64,000 bases of DNA from Megachile rotundata (GCF_050947335.1 NC_134995.1:11198501-11262500), one strand, 5' to 3'. Positions 1-12,383 are shown, counted from the stretch's first letter. Program-made: numbers and translations. Notes: generated from the letters alone by a model not told the origin.

Positions 1-104
1 ACGAACGCGAGTCCAGTAGTAATACTAAAAATAAGTGGTTTCCACAGTACGGATAAAGATAACGGAGCATAAATATTTCGCTGTTTATATACTTTTTGTG
101 CTCT

Positions 105-1060
105 CGAGATGCGGGTGGGGAATTTGGGGATATGGAAAATTAGAAGGTAGGGAGTTTGGGAAGTTGGGAGTTAGGAAATCTGAAGATTTAGAACGTGGGA
201 AGCTTGGGAACTTGGGAGTTTGGGAGCTTGGGAGTTTGGGAGCTTGGGAGTTTAGCAGCTTGGGAGTTTGGGAGCTTGGGAGTTTGGGAGCTTGGGAGTT
301 TGGGAGCTTGAGAATTTGGAAGCTTGGGAGTTTGGGAGCTTGGGAATTTGGGAGCTTGAGAGTTTGGGAGCTTGGGAGTTTGGAAGCTTGGGAGTTTGAG
401 AGTTTGGGAGTTTGGGAGCTTGAGAATTTGGGAGCTTGGGAGTTTGGGAGCTTGGGAATTTGGGAGCTTGAGAGTTTGGGAGCTTGGGAGTTTGGAAGCT
501 TGGGAGTTTGGGAGCTTGAGAGTTTGGGAGCTTGGGAGTTTGGAAGCTTGGGAGTTTGAGAGCTTGGGAGTTTGGGAGCTTGAGAATTTGGAAGCTTGGG
601 AGTTTGGGAGCTTGGGAATTTGAGAGCTTGAGAGTTTGGGAGCTTGGGAGTTTGGAAGCTTGGGAGTTTGAGAGTTTGGGAATTTGAGAGCTTGGAAGTT
701 TGGGAGCTTGAGAATTTGGGAGCTTGGGAGTTTGGGAGCTTGGGAGTTTGGGAGCTTGGGAATTTGGGAGCTTGGGAGTTTGGAAGCTTGAGAGTTTGAG
801 AGCGTGGAGGTTTGGGAGCTTGGGAGTTTGGGAGCTTGGGAGTTTGGGAGCTTGGGAGTTTGGGAGCTTGGGAATTTGGGAGCTTGGGAGTTTGGAAGCT
901 TGGGAGTTAGAAAATCTGAAGATTTAGAAGGTAGAAAGCTTGGAACTTGGGAGTTTGGGAACTTGAGAGTTTGGGAACTTGGAAGTTAAGAAACCTGAAG
1001 GTTTGGAAGCTAGGAAGTTTCGGAACTTGGGAGTTGGGAAACTTGAAGATGCAGAAGATA
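105..1060 (+). repeat. 16-bp minisatellite block, G-rich on the + strand
   Basis: Dozens of copies of a 16-bp unit, gggagcttgggagttt, with variants (gggaattt, ggaagctt, gagagttt). The core runs from about 193 to 900 and the edges are degenerate. Sixteen is not a multiple of three, so translation gives a 16-residue pattern rich in WELGSLGAWEF in several frames; these are not proteins. The right edge (about 980-1022) matches, in inverted orientation, the left edge of the block at 1959-2640. Confidence 0.95.
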
Positions 1061-1127
1061 AGAACTTTAGAAACTTAGAAATTAGGAAATTTATAACTTA
1101 GTAAGTTTGCAAACTTCATAGTTAGCA

Positions 1128-1285
1128 AAACCCAAAAATTTAGACGGTAGTCCACAAACTTGAAAGTTAGGTATCCCAAAAATTTAGAAGGTAGTCCATA
1201 AACTTGCAAGTTAGTATACCCAAAAAATTAGAAGGTAGTCCATAAACTTGCAAAATTATACCCAAATATCTAGAAGGTTTTCCTA
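1128..1285. repeat. Short tandem repeat, unit about 45-55 bp, about 3-4 copies
   Basis: Successive copies of a unit containing cccaaaaatttagaaggtag followed by tccataaacttgcaag, diverging toward 1285. It lies at the inner edge of the first minisatellite block, in the spacer of the inverted pair. Confidence 0.75.
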
Positions 1286-1958
1286 AATTGGCAAACGAAC
1301 TAATTTGGCCTACATCCTTCACGAATTCGTTTAAGTACAACACGCATTATCGTGTATCGCGAAGCAACGTGGTAATTTACGAGCACGTCGTACGAGATCC
1401 AACCGATAAAGCTCCGTTGACGCGTTCAATTCAGACTTATGAACTAGACGAAGGCATTCACAAAGCTCTCCGTGGAGTTTCTTCGGTGCATCGCACACGA
1501 CACGCTTCGTAACAATACGAGACAAGCGCAACACAGTCTAGGCATACCTAGCTTCACGTGTATGGATTCTACGATCTTGCCGCCATAAATTTCTCGTCGT
1601 CGCACGGTGAACTTCTACTTCCATCTGATACGTGTCTTGGATTTCCCTCGGCTCTGAACTTTCGTTCGACGTGGTTAGAGAGTTTACACGTATTTTCGTT
1701 CGACACAAAGGTATACAAATTGCGAGTACCTCAAATGTCAGCTGTTAGCTGAGGATCCTCGGGCGAAACGGATCGTGTGCCACTTTGGTCTTACGAGCTT
1801 TCGGTAACCTCGCTGATTTAAGTTCGTGGAATTCGAGATGCCTTGAGACGAATCTGGAGCCTACGAAAGCTTAGGATGCGGATGTCTGAACTCGAAAATT
1901 CAGGATTTACGGTTGAAAGTTCAACTCTGGGTGCGTCTTATTACTCAGATGCCAGATA
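1286..1958. other. Unique spacer between the inverted minisatellite blocks
   Basis: About 0.67 kb of apparently single-copy sequence. Open frames of 60-75 codons occur on both strands, but none has a recognisable motif. If the flanking blocks paired, this and the short repeat before it would form the loop. Confidence 0.6.
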
Positions 1959-2640
1959 TCTAAATCTTCAGGTTTCTTAACTCCTAAGTTCCTAAACTTC
2001 CAAGCTCCCAAACTCCCAAGCTCTCAAACTCTCAAGCTCCCAAACTTCCAAGCTCTCAAACTCTTAAGCTTCCAAACTCCCAAGCTTCCAAACTCCCAAG
2101 CTCTTAAACCTCCAAGCTCCCAAACTCCCAAGCTTCCAAACTCCCAAGCTCCCAAACTCCCAAGCTTTCAAACTCCCAAGCTTCCAAACTCCCAAGCTCC
2201 CAAACTCCCAAGCTCCCAAACTCCCAAGCTCCCAAACTCCCAAGCTCCCAAACTCCCAAGCTCCTAAACTTCCAAGCTCCCAAACTCCCAAGCTTCCAAA
2301 CTCCCAAGCTCCCAAACTCCCAAGCTCCCAAGCTCCCAAGCTCCCAAACTCCCAAGCTCCTAAACTTCCAAGCTCCCAAACTCCCAAGCTTCCAAACTCC
2401 CAAGCTCCCAAACTCCCAAGCTCCCAAACTCCCAAGCTCCCAAGCTCCCAAGCTCCCAAACTCCCAAGCTCCTAAACTTCCAAGCTCCCAAACTCCCAAG
2501 CTTCCAAACTCCCAAGCTCCCAAACTCCCAAGCTCCCAAACTCCCAAGCTCCCAAACTCCCAAGCTCCTAAACTCCCAAGCTCACAAACTCCCAAGCTTC
2601 CAAACTATCAAGCTTCCAAACTCCCAAGCTTCCAAAAATC
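1959..2640 (-). repeat. 16-bp minisatellite block, inverted orientation (C-rich on the + strand)
   Basis: Tandem copies of aaactcccaagctccc, the reverse complement of the unit at 105-1060. The proximal edge carries cttcaggtttcttaactc (about 1963-1982), the inverse of the edge of the first block near 984-1000. Minus-strand open frames of up to 163 codons here are translations of the repeat. Confidence 0.95.
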
Positions 2641-3175
2641 CCTTCGAGTTAATTGTACCTCTATTACCTTACAATGGTTATGCAAAATAACTAACGTCCT
2701 CCGAAAAAAACAGCGATTGCCATTGACGAGCGACAAGAAAGAAAGTCGGAAAGAAGGGAGTTCCCGAAGGTGGAAAAATTCTGCGTCAAATACGTAATAC
2801 CGATAATGAATGGCCACGGTGAACAGGAAATGTCATTAATAGGAATGCTCGTACACTCGTCCGACGTTATGAATGCGCATACGTATATGTGTGCATTTGT
2901 AATAAATTTCTTCGTTACTTACGTACGAGACAGAATTCAACATGTCGCCGACGTGTACGTATCCTCTCGTTCGACCCTTGAAGACTTATTGAGTACATAG
3001 ATCCGTGCTGGTCTCGTACTCGTCGAGTACTCTCGTATATATATACACCGTTTATAAATCTGTCGTCGGTTCGTTTCTTTTAGAGAGACCAAACGACGAA
3101 CTTGATTCACGACTAGACCTATACGATTTAGCGTTGATTGCCTTATTCGAATTAATTCAGTTTTTATCTTTGGAG

Positions 3176-3266
3176 ATTGGGACTTTAATTAAGTTGGTAC
3201 TTTAATTAAATTGGTAATTAAATTGCTACTTTAATTAAATTGGTAATTCAATTGGTACTTTAATGT
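3176..3266. repeat. AT-rich short tandem repeat
   Basis: Alternating copies of tttaattaaattggta and ggtaattaaattgcta words, unit about 20-45 bp, irregular. Confidence 0.7.
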
Positions 3267-4423
3267 GTGTCTGGTGAGTTGGCCAGATTCATCTGCCAAC
3301 TTACCAGGTGCAGTATATACATTGATAGAGATCAATTTTTATTATGTGTGTACATTAATTTTATAACAAAAGTATGCAAAGTTACATTATTCAGTAATGA
3401 GTTTATTTTAACGTAAAATTGTCTGCGATTTCTAAAATTGTGCAATAAAATGTATTAGATATATTGAACCCAGATTAAATATAAATTCGGAAAGCATAAA
3501 TCAGAGAAATCGCTTTTCACTAACGTAAACCAGTTTCAGTTAAATTTAAGAAACGAACTGGAACTTTCATTCGGTATCGACTGCAGTTCGCCAATTCTCG
3601 AGCTTGCTAAAGGATCGATAGGAAAGAATAACATATTAAAAAGATGTAAAGGAACGTTGCGGTTTCGCTATTTACGTTTGCAACATTTAAGTAGAAAAAC
3701 TTAATTTCCCCGTGTCTGAAACGTTTAACGTGTTTTGTTCTTGTTCTAGCTGTGGTCGTACGCTATTTAACGAGGCGATATATCGGCGAGTACAGCTCAA
3801 CCAGTGGTAAGTCTTTTTTTATTATTTATAATCGAACGTTTCGGTTGTTGGGAATCAACATCCATCTTTTCTGTTACTTTGAGAGTATCCTCTCGGTTAG
3901 AACGTGGACTTGAACCCGTCGGTGCAGCTTTTTGTTTTGCAGCAGATCGACTGATTGCTTTATTACCGGCGCTGCTCCGAGACGAGAGAATCGTTTAGTT
4001 TTTGCCTTTTCGATACGAAATTACCTTCATAATGAAGCGGAACGGTGTCTTCGGACGGGAAAATATCACGTTTTATCGTCGATTATCGTCACCCGTATAT
4101 AAAATTTATTTGAACGTTGTCTTAATTGAAATTTTTCAAAAACTCCGACACAGCTTTAATGGCGCACAGATTAATCTGCCGTCTCGCTTTTCATTCAGGG
4201 AACGATAAGAGAGATTATCCTATCTTCATTTACAGAATTGGATACACGAAACGCTATTATCGATGGTGGTCGATCGTAGAGAGGAACGTTGGCGAAATCG
4301 TGGCCGTTTCTTTTTTCGATCGTTTGAAATCACGGACCGGCTCTAAAAGCGATCGTTGCGGTTCGCGGGTACAAATTGAACGATCGCGAGAACGACGAGA
4401 CGGCCTGAAAGGGTCGAGAACAA

Positions 4424-4440
4424 CTTCTTCTTCTTCTTCT
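4424..4440 (+). repeat. (CTT)n microsatellite
   Basis: An uninterrupted run of ctt triplets, 17 bases long. Confidence 0.9.
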
Positions 4441-5793
4441 GTGGGTAGTATCGAATTCTCGGAATGCGGACTGCAGAGCTGCCGTATAAACGCGATTATC
4501 TTAGACTCCTTACCGTGCGAGTTCCAGTTCCCTTAAGCTATGCATACCGAGAGAATCGTGCCGCCACGCCGCCGGCTCAGCGACAAGATTTTCAAGAAGA
4601 TTTCTTACGCTTTTACGGCTTTTTATTTCTACCAGCCTCGCAGCTCGACACTCTTTGCTCGCTCGTTTCTCCTACCAGCCCGATCGTGCACGTCGCGAGA
4701 AACACCAATGAAATCGTAAACGAATGCTCGATACTTGCAACTTAATTGGAGACCGCTATACCCCACCTATCTAATACACTTACTCAAAATCGACCCTTTG
4801 TATCTCCATGATTTTTCTACTTGAAAATTTCGGGAATTTCTATTGAATTCTTCCGAAGCTCAGGAGTTATGTGAAATAAAATAGATGCGTAGAGTATATC
4901 AGATCAATAATTATATTTATAAATGGGAAAATTAAACGGTGAAGGAAACTATAGAAGAATTCGGTGCTTACAAGATGGGCGCACAGTTAGAACTAAAAAA
5001 GAACTGCCATGACAGTACGTGTGTCTATACCTGAAGTACTCGCAGGTTCCAGACCCTAATTAAACAATGACTTCGAAGGATGTAGGGTTTTCTAAAAACG
5101 GTATGAGCATGGTAAATGCTTTAACTTCAACAGAATACCTCACTCGAAATGGTCAAATCCCTTGTTAATTGTATCTACGTATCGATGATTTTTGTGAGAT
5201 AAAAGCTATTACCCCTCTACGTAACAGCATGAACACGTTTCTATTTAGAAATCGCATAACCATACGAGTCCAATAAGTCCACAAAAATACCCGGTAATCT
5301 ATCAGCAGAGTCTATCATTTTCAAGTGTTTTAGCGTTATCTGTTGCTCGTATTATTTCAATCAGCGCAACACGAATCTCGCGAAGGATTTAATTTGCTCG
5401 GAGGGACTTGCCGGTGTCATTCCCTTCTCAAGACAGTACAATGGCCCATTTAATAGATCGCTTTTGTTAATCGCGCTACTAGAGACTGGCTGCTATTACA
5501 ATCCCTTGAAAACGCGTTGTTGGCTGCATTTGCTCGTTTATTGTTCAGCCTGCGGGCAATCCGTTTCACGGACCGTGAGAATGAAGGAAACGAGAGGCAC
5601 CGAGGAGTTTCTTTCTCGTGCAAATTTTCGAGCTATTCAATTACTCGATCTTCGAGTCGAGAGTTTTCGAACGTTATTGGAATAAGACACGTAAACAAGT
5701 ATTAGTTATCACAAGAAACTGGGCGGGGAAATTAATATTCTACAGACACTTAGCTAACTCGGGGGTGGCACGACTTCGACGGAGTACTTCGAA

Positions 5794-5828
5794 GTGCGCA
5801 TGCGCACGGTGTACCAATATGGCGGCCG
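5794..5828 (+). promoter_or_regulatory. Composite NRF1-like and YY1-like motif
   Basis: The perfect palindrome gtgcgcatgcgcac contains the NRF1 core gcgcatgcgc. After gtacc it is followed by aatatggcggcc, which resembles a YY1/Pho core (atggcgg). In animals these two motifs mark CpG-type promoters. A close inverted copy is at 10098-10132, and related pairs sit in both arms of the palindrome at 40696-41326. It could be a promoter or part of a dispersed element; no transcript evidence is available. Confidence 0.4.
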
Positions 5829-5857
5829 AAATAACTTGTACATTCACCAGTAAATTT

Positions 5858-5925
5858 GCAATAAATATTTTGTTCTGAATAAATATTCTGTTAGATATTT
5901 TGTTTGCAATAAATGTTTTGTTTCT
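5858..5925. repeat. AT-rich short repeat with ataaatattttgtt words
   Basis: About three imperfect copies of a 20-25 bp unit containing aataaatattttgtt, directly after the composite motif at 5794-5828. Confidence 0.6.
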
Positions 5926-5966
5926 CTGTAACACATTCGTCTGTACTTTTTGTGATACTTTTCTTA

Positions 5967-6027
5967 TAAATTATCATAAAGGTCGCCTGTTGTTTCTAAA
6001 TTATCATAAAGGTCGCCTGTTGTTTCT
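5967..6027. repeat. 30-bp tandem duplication
   Basis: The unit containing ttatcataaaggtcgcctgt then tgtttct occurs twice head to tail with essentially no divergence, which suggests a recent duplication. Confidence 0.9.
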
Positions 6028-6752
6028 TACTCTTTGACGTAATCGTATTCAGAAACATTTATCTTGCAGTTGAAGCTGCTCCATAAAAAGAAACGTTTGC
6101 AATAAAATTATGTACGAACGTAATAAAATAAAGTCCGTGAAAAATGCGGCGATTCAAGGGTTATTAATGAAGTAGCGTTTACGAAGGGAAATCTCGAGCA
6201 GAACGATTGAGACGTAATTGTCCGGAGCGTTCCGGTTGGCTGTTAGGTTTCTTTTCACCTTCCGTTTGCAACCGTTGCAGAGAGGCTCGTTCCCTCGAAA
6301 CAATGCTATAATCTTTGGTCTTTTTTCACGGAAGGATGCTGATTATGGGCGTGGATAACGTTTAACGCTGTTCTCGGTCGATGTCTGAACAGCTGTAATT
6401 AGCCAACCTTGATGAATGGTGCTAGACACGAAAGTGGATGAAAGTTTTCTTTCGACGACGATTTACGTGCTCGCGAACACGCGAAACACAACGGTTATCT
6501 TATCTGCTACGTAGATTCAGCTTCGGGGAAGTACCGTATTATAAATCATCAATGGGTATTAACAATGTTGAGAGTGGTAGTGGTTCGATGCTAATTCTCG
6601 TTTCTCCTTTCATTTCCCAGGGGATTAGGCTCTGATAGTTTTGGGATCTCTCGGAAGCTCTGATACCGCAGAATTCTGTTTCGCGAAAAATATTGGTCGA
6701 TCTTAATTATATTTGTTCAACGATAACACAACTTGTTTTTCTTTCATATTTG

Positions 6753-7318
6753 AATATACAGGGTAACTAAATTTGCATTTTAAGGATGCAACTTGGTTCA
6801 AAATGCTACACTTTGTCATCTTGATTAAAGGATATCTTTTATATTCTCTAGAATCTATTAGGCATATTAAGTGGCTGGTTTCGAAACGTAGAAAGTCTGA
6901 CGACATAAAAGTACCGTAAAATAGCACCAATGGCATATCAATTTGACGCTCGAAGATTGACGAAAGACTTCATCGATATTCTCGACAAATTATGGCTGTC
7001 CTTCGTTGGAACGAACAGTGGATTTTTGCTAATGGTAAATTAGATCCATTGTTTCGGTGAAAAGTTGTTCAATAAGCAGAGGGTTGCTCAAGCTTTTACG
7101 CAATCACTTTAATCGCTCTTTAAACTTTACATCGGTATGTTGTTTTACGATACCTCCACATTATGAATTTATGTAAACTTGCATGTTTCGAGCTAGTTAT
7201 TTTTATACCCGTATTGTCGTTCGTTATACGTGTTATTATTGTCCGTAGGAAAATAAAAGAAATTGTCGGTTTCGAATGGAAAACTTGGATAGACGAAAAC
7301 ACAGGACACCTTGTATAT
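6753..7318. mobile_element. Possible short DNA-transposon or MITE remnant with TATACAGGGT-like ends
   Basis: The left end reads atatacagggtaac. The right end reads ggacaccttgtatat, whose reverse complement is atatacaaggtgtcc. Ends of the form TATACAGGGTGTCC are common on several insect DNA transposon families. The interior (about 565 bp) has no transposase-like frame. The end match is short and imperfect, so chance is possible. Confidence 0.35.
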
Positions 7319-10097
7319 CACTGTAAACAATACTTTCATTCTCTGAAAGCCTTCAACGATATTCAACATGTTGTCAAGCCGTAAATTAGTTGGAATAAAT
7401 CATCGTCTCGGTCTCGAACTGTCCCCCTAAATCTTGCTCTAATTCCATATTACACCGTATAGACCGCGAGAAGGAAAGAGAACAAATCATATCCTTTCCA
7501 CAAAGGCTGCTAACTCGCCGAAGCAGGATTTATGGTGTTACCGTTTCCCCCGGTTAATCGTCTCGAAATTGTTCCGTCCAGCCAGGAGATATACGACCGG
7601 AAAAATATCTCGTTCCCGAACGATTAACCGCATATATCACGAAATTACTCTGCTGGAACCGATTGATCGACCAGATTAGAGAAACCTCGCTCGTCGCCTC
7701 GAGACATTTCGATCGCTACGACCCCGTTTCAACCCCTTTCGATCAACGACACCCGTTTTTTCGCACCCCCTTACGATCCTCTAAACCGTAATACGTTGAC
7801 GTAAATTAATTAATTTACCGAGAGCGTGGGTTAATCCTGGACGTATTCAGGAAGCGGATAATCTTGCAGCGACGATCGAGCAACGGGATAATTGCTTAAT
7901 CGACCCCTTAAAGGCTACGTCGTGCGCACAGTTGGACGATCGGACAAAAAGTAGAACATGCTGCATCGAATTTTATGCTCTAAATGGAAAAACTTGCCAG
8001 CTGTGAAATTGTAGTTAGGGTGTTAAATCGCCAGTTCCACCCGCGTTTTTATATCACCTACGGCAATATAGCGAGAGTCGGTAGCCGGTAACGTCCTCTC
8101 GAATCGATTTCAAGACTCTTATGTTTGATTACTGTTCCTGGAATAGAACAATCTGCATGATAGAAAGTAATGGTCAATCATCAGATACGAGCTCGAATTA
8201 GATTCGATTTCAGAAAGCGATAGATCGAGGTCGACGATCTCGACTAGATAATGATGATCACGAGTCGCATCGTACTACGAATAATCGATATTTCTAATCT
8301 CTCGCCCCGTTACGCTATTATTTCGATTAACAATGCAAATCCGTTTCTCCTTGCGTGGAATAAAATCATTCGCTCGGTAATGATTTAGAAAGTAGTCGAT
8401 TGTTTCGGAGCGCCTTTGAATCGTGCGATAGATCATTTGATCGGATGGATCACGTAGGGTGAATTTCGAGCGAATATGCTATTGGAAACTTTTATGAAAT
8501 TGAACGTCTGGGAAATGAGGAAGCGTTCAGAAGTTGTATTATTCGTAATAACGCGAATTACCTTTCGGCTTCTAAAAAGGATGTCAAAAGTCCATCATCT
8601 GGAGTCTGACGCAACTGCGCAGTCTCGATATTAATAGCAGAGTTGCTAGTAGTGAACAATAGTGTGTAATAATAGTATAATACATAGTAATAATGAGTAA
8701 TAAGATACTCGGATTGGTGCAAGAGATATGCAGAGTTGATAATGTACACAATGCACTTGACCGTAGCAGTCAGTGATATCAATCCGATCCGCAACAAAGG
8801 AGATATGTATACACTACCTGAACGATTCCTTCGCACAAAAATTCTGCTTGATTAGATCCGATGAGTCACTTTATCGCCAGACAAATAATTGTTTCGCAAG
8901 TTCATTACATTCGAAAGAACTTGATTTTATGATATGCGTAGTATTCTATTTCCGTTCCAGTCTTTGTGCGTTGGAAGTTGTTGCAAGTGTACTTCAGAGG
9001 AAAACAATCTCGTACTCCGCGGATGACCTCATAAAATACCATACACGCCGTTGCGAAATCGTACTTTATTTTCCTTTCGAACCTTCGATCTTTCTACGCC
9101 GCCAATTACCAGCGAATTCACCAGAAATTTGGATATGTTTGGATATATTAGGAGTCGCCTTATTTGACTTAACACGAGCTCTAAACACTTGTCCTCGAAT
9201 ATATCTGTGATTCTGTACTTTAGTTCAAAGGTAGACATGTCTCATTCTTTGAGATGTTTACCACAGTTTCCGATAACAAGTTTGCACTGAAAAGAGTATA
9301 GAGTCCAGCTTTTCAGATGACGTCTATCGTTGCAGTCTCGTACAACAAAAGTCCAGAAGAAGTTTGTGTACGGTAGTGATCGAGGAAACAGAGCTGCAGG
9401 ATAAATCGTGGACCGATAAGGCAAACATGCCAGTACAGGAGAAACTGATAATGCACACGATCGTGCCAGGCAATTTCATACGTCTCACGATAGCCTTTCT
9501 TCGTCGTCGCTTAAGCGGAAGATTGTCAGTGAGACGAAATTAAATTTCTATTAACTCGCGGATGATTTTTCCCATGGATTTTCTATCCAGCACCCACGCG
9601 AGAAGCCCCAGAGGAAATCGTCGACGGGTTGCTTTCACCGTTCGAGGGCGTTTCTTTGGAAAAGTGATTCTTCCATCACGGAACGAAAGTGCCACGGATC
9701 GATTCGAGTATTTTCAATTCGTTTCGATCATTCAGCGCGAGAATTTCACGAACGATTATCTCCTTTGACGTTTCGAAAGCAACGGTTAACCCTTGGATGC
9801 CGGGTCACTGGGACACTCGTATCTAATTTGAATTCGCTCTCGGATCCATTTTCGTTTTCATTGCAACTTTATACTGTTCCTTATGTTATCATTGTGGGAT
9901 GCAATTATGTTATAATTGTAAGTTGCGAGTCGAGTTTAGTTTTTATCGTTTGAGTAAAGAGTTAAAACAGTAATTGAAATAATTACAAATAACTTATAAA
10001 AAATTATGAAGTATCGTAAGAAAATATGGATGAATGTCTTGCAGAGTAATGATACAATTTTTATTACAAATATTACAAGGTTTAAACTATTCTTTCT
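7319..10097. other. No supported gene
   Basis: The longest frame, 145 codons at 8773-9210 on the + strand, overlaps frames on the other strand and contains no motif I recognise. No repeats or RNA genes were seen. Confidence 0.5.
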
Positions 10098-10132
10098 CGA
10101 CCGCCATATTTGTACGCTGTGCGCATGCGCAC
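10098..10132 (-). promoter_or_regulatory. Second copy of the NRF1-like and YY1-like composite, inverted
   Basis: On the minus strand it reads gtgcgcatgcgcac, then gtacaaatatggcgg. Spacing and order are almost the same as at 5794-5828. A second gcgcatgc core follows immediately (10133-10140). Whether it is a promoter or a repeat-family fragment cannot be decided from sequence. Confidence 0.4.
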
Positions 10133-10140
10133 GCGCATGC

Positions 10141-11858
10141 TCCGTTGTCAGGTGCGCACTAATCAGCTATATTAAAACAGACAATAAAATTAATATTATA
10201 TCAATTTGGTATCAACTATGAACTCCAAATCAAAATGTATTTATTCTCATGAAAATAGAGCAAGCGTGCAAGTTTTCTCCCTTAAATCCGAGCGGTTAGA
10301 ACTAGACAGTTTTGATGTACTTAAAAACAGTAAACGCTGCTCGTTAGGAGAAAAGGAAATTGCAGGTTCTCGTTGTAGCGATTTCACGCGTGTAAAGACG
10401 ACCCACAACCGCGAAAAAGAATCAACTAGAACGACACGGAAATGACGACGAACACGGTAGCCGAGCCGAGCCAGATGCAATAAATAAACGATAAATAAAC
10501 TCATAAACACCTCGTAGCGTACGGCGTCGAAGCGTTTGAACGGGCAGAAACAAGCAAATAAGGATGCTCGTTATATTAGCGGTCGTTACGCTCGAGGAAG
10601 TTTTATTGCCGGACAATGCCGACGGGGAAACGATTTGACCAACCGTTGCGGAGGAAAATTTATTGCATCCCCGTGGAAAAATCCTCGGGAGGGCAAAGAA
10701 TCTCGGTGAAAGATTTTCAACGATGAGAGATTCGGTGCTCTAGAAAGTTTGTTCGATCAAAACGCACATATGTTGCAATGAGTAGTATATCCGTTCGTGA
10801 AGCAAAGTCGAATAATTTCATAGTTGCTCGGTGGGTATAAAATTGTCGGACATTAATAAAATATTCTTCTAAAAGAATACGGCAGTAATTCACTTAAGTA
10901 GGATCTATTTGATCTAATCTCGAGCGAGATGTTAAAGGCAAATAATTAGTAGCAAGATTCATAAATTACTTTTATATTCGTTACTCCGTTTCCATGGGTG
11001 CATAAACGTCTTCCCAAGCTGTAAAGCTAGCTTTCACATTGACAACTTTTATCGTCAATTTTCTACGGATCGAATTAACGAAACGGCGAGGTAGCTTCGT
11101 ACGCAAATTGGGTTAGTGTTACGATCAACTATTTTCGAATAATTTTTCCCTGCATCATTTTTGTGAGGAAAAAAAATGATATCCGATTTCATCTGATGAG
11201 ATTACAGTTGCACTTCTATATCTTACATGTCACTACTCTATTTCGAAACAGTGTATGTTGCAATGTTGCAAAACAATGTATTTAAGGGTTGATCTTTTGT
11301 ACGGAGCTAATTGAGAATTCTCGTCAGAGTGTCACGCTTCTAACGCGTTAACGAACACGTACGATCGATTTCAAAACGGACTTTTCGAAAGAGCCGAAGG
11401 GTTCGTGATCCTTGGCGAAAGTAACGCGTATTGTCAGCGAACGGCGTAATGACAGAGCGGCGCGGCGCCCAGCGTCACCGCGTCAAATCGGAATTGTCGT
11501 TAGTAACTGGTCCAAGACTTTCGCGCATTAGCCGCGTTTTCTATTCGCGGGAAAATCTACGATATCAAGTGTATTCCTTTCGCGTATCGCTTCTTTTTAC
11601 CAATATCTCTTTTCCTTTCTTACACTCTCCCGGGACATCGAACACAATAATTTACTCGGGAATCGTTCTCAGTGCACATACTGAAACACAAAGTTACGAA
11701 CCATCAATTTTAGAAAATATATGCCTGTCAAAGCGCTAACCGATCCACCGTTTTGCTACACGTTCATTTCCTTAAACGATTAAAAACTTCAGTCTTGGAT
11801 CGGGTATTAAAGTTGGAACAGAGTAGTTATGTCTATGTAACATTCTGTCTTGTTACAT
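10141..11858. other. No supported gene
   Basis: Open frames of 60-102 codons lack recognisable domains. The segment 11215-11290 (catgtcactactct, then tgttgcaatgttgcaa words) resembles the repeat unit at 45970-46205. Confidence 0.5.
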
Positions 11859-11972
11859 ATGGCTATTTCTACAGTGAATGCGTTAACATGTGAGTCTAAA
11901 GACGTTCAAAAGAAGGCAAAAGTTAAATTGTGCGATGAAGTTGAAGCCTTGCAAAAGGCTATTCAAGACTAG
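11859..11972 (+). CDS. Short ATG open frame, 37 residues, unidentified
   Basis: ATG-initiated frame ending in TAG. It encodes a small, highly charged peptide with a helical C-terminal half (KAKVKLCDEVEALQKAIQD). The composition looks more protein-like than neighbouring frames, but no family was recognised. It could be a remnant of a transposon or retrocopy, an exon, or chance. It lies about 410 bases before the first visible Ras-like exon and is not part of it. Confidence 0.15.
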   Translation: MAISTVNALTCESKDVQKKAKVKLCDEVEALQKAIQD

Positions 11973-12383
11973 TAGGCAATGGAGAGAGTAAATGAATAAA
12001 ATCAGCGATCAAGTTCACAGCGTATTTCAGGAATTAACCCAGAGATTTAGCGTAGAGGTTTCTGTCCGACATTAACAATTAGTCTGGTGTCCCGAGATCG
12101 ATCTGCCGGCGTTCAGTTTCAGTTATCGTTCGGCTGGATCACCCAGACCCAAGGACGCCAAGCTAGATTCAACGATTGCTCTTTAGCTAGAATCGCCGTG
12201 GATCCTTGAAGAGGTCTGACGGATCGATTTCATTATCCTCGCAGAGCGAACTCGTACGTCTTCTCTTGAGAACCCCTTTCGCTAGCTCTGTTCAGACTAG
12301 ACCAGCCGTGGCGATAGCGATTCAGAAATGTTCACCTATCATTCGTCAAGGCGTCACTGTAATCTCGTTCTACTCTGTTACAG
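11973..12383. other. Sequence before the first visible Ras-like exon
   Basis: Intronic if the P-loop exon lies further upstream. No GKS/GKT P-loop codon context was found here or in the rest of bases 1-12383. Confidence 0.5.

Larger units (their letters stand above)
2641..5790. other. No supported gene
   Basis: Mixed-composition DNA. It holds a run of tttaattaaattggta-type short repeats at 3176-3266 and a (ctt)n microsatellite at 4424-4440. The 136-codon frame at 4126-4536 includes the translated microsatellite (a serine run) and no domain. Nothing else could be named. Confidence 0.5.

Noticed and set aside
35..989. Overlapping open frames of 60-174 codons rich in WELGSLGAWEF
   Set aside because: They are translations of the 16-bp minisatellite in several phases; the unit length is not a multiple of three and all phases stay open.
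2064..2595. Minus-strand frames of up to 163 codons
   Set aside because: Same minisatellite in inverted orientation; no non-repeat sequence supports a protein.
4126..4536. 136-codon frame with a serine run
   Set aside because: The serine run is the translated (CTT)n microsatellite and the rest shows no domain.
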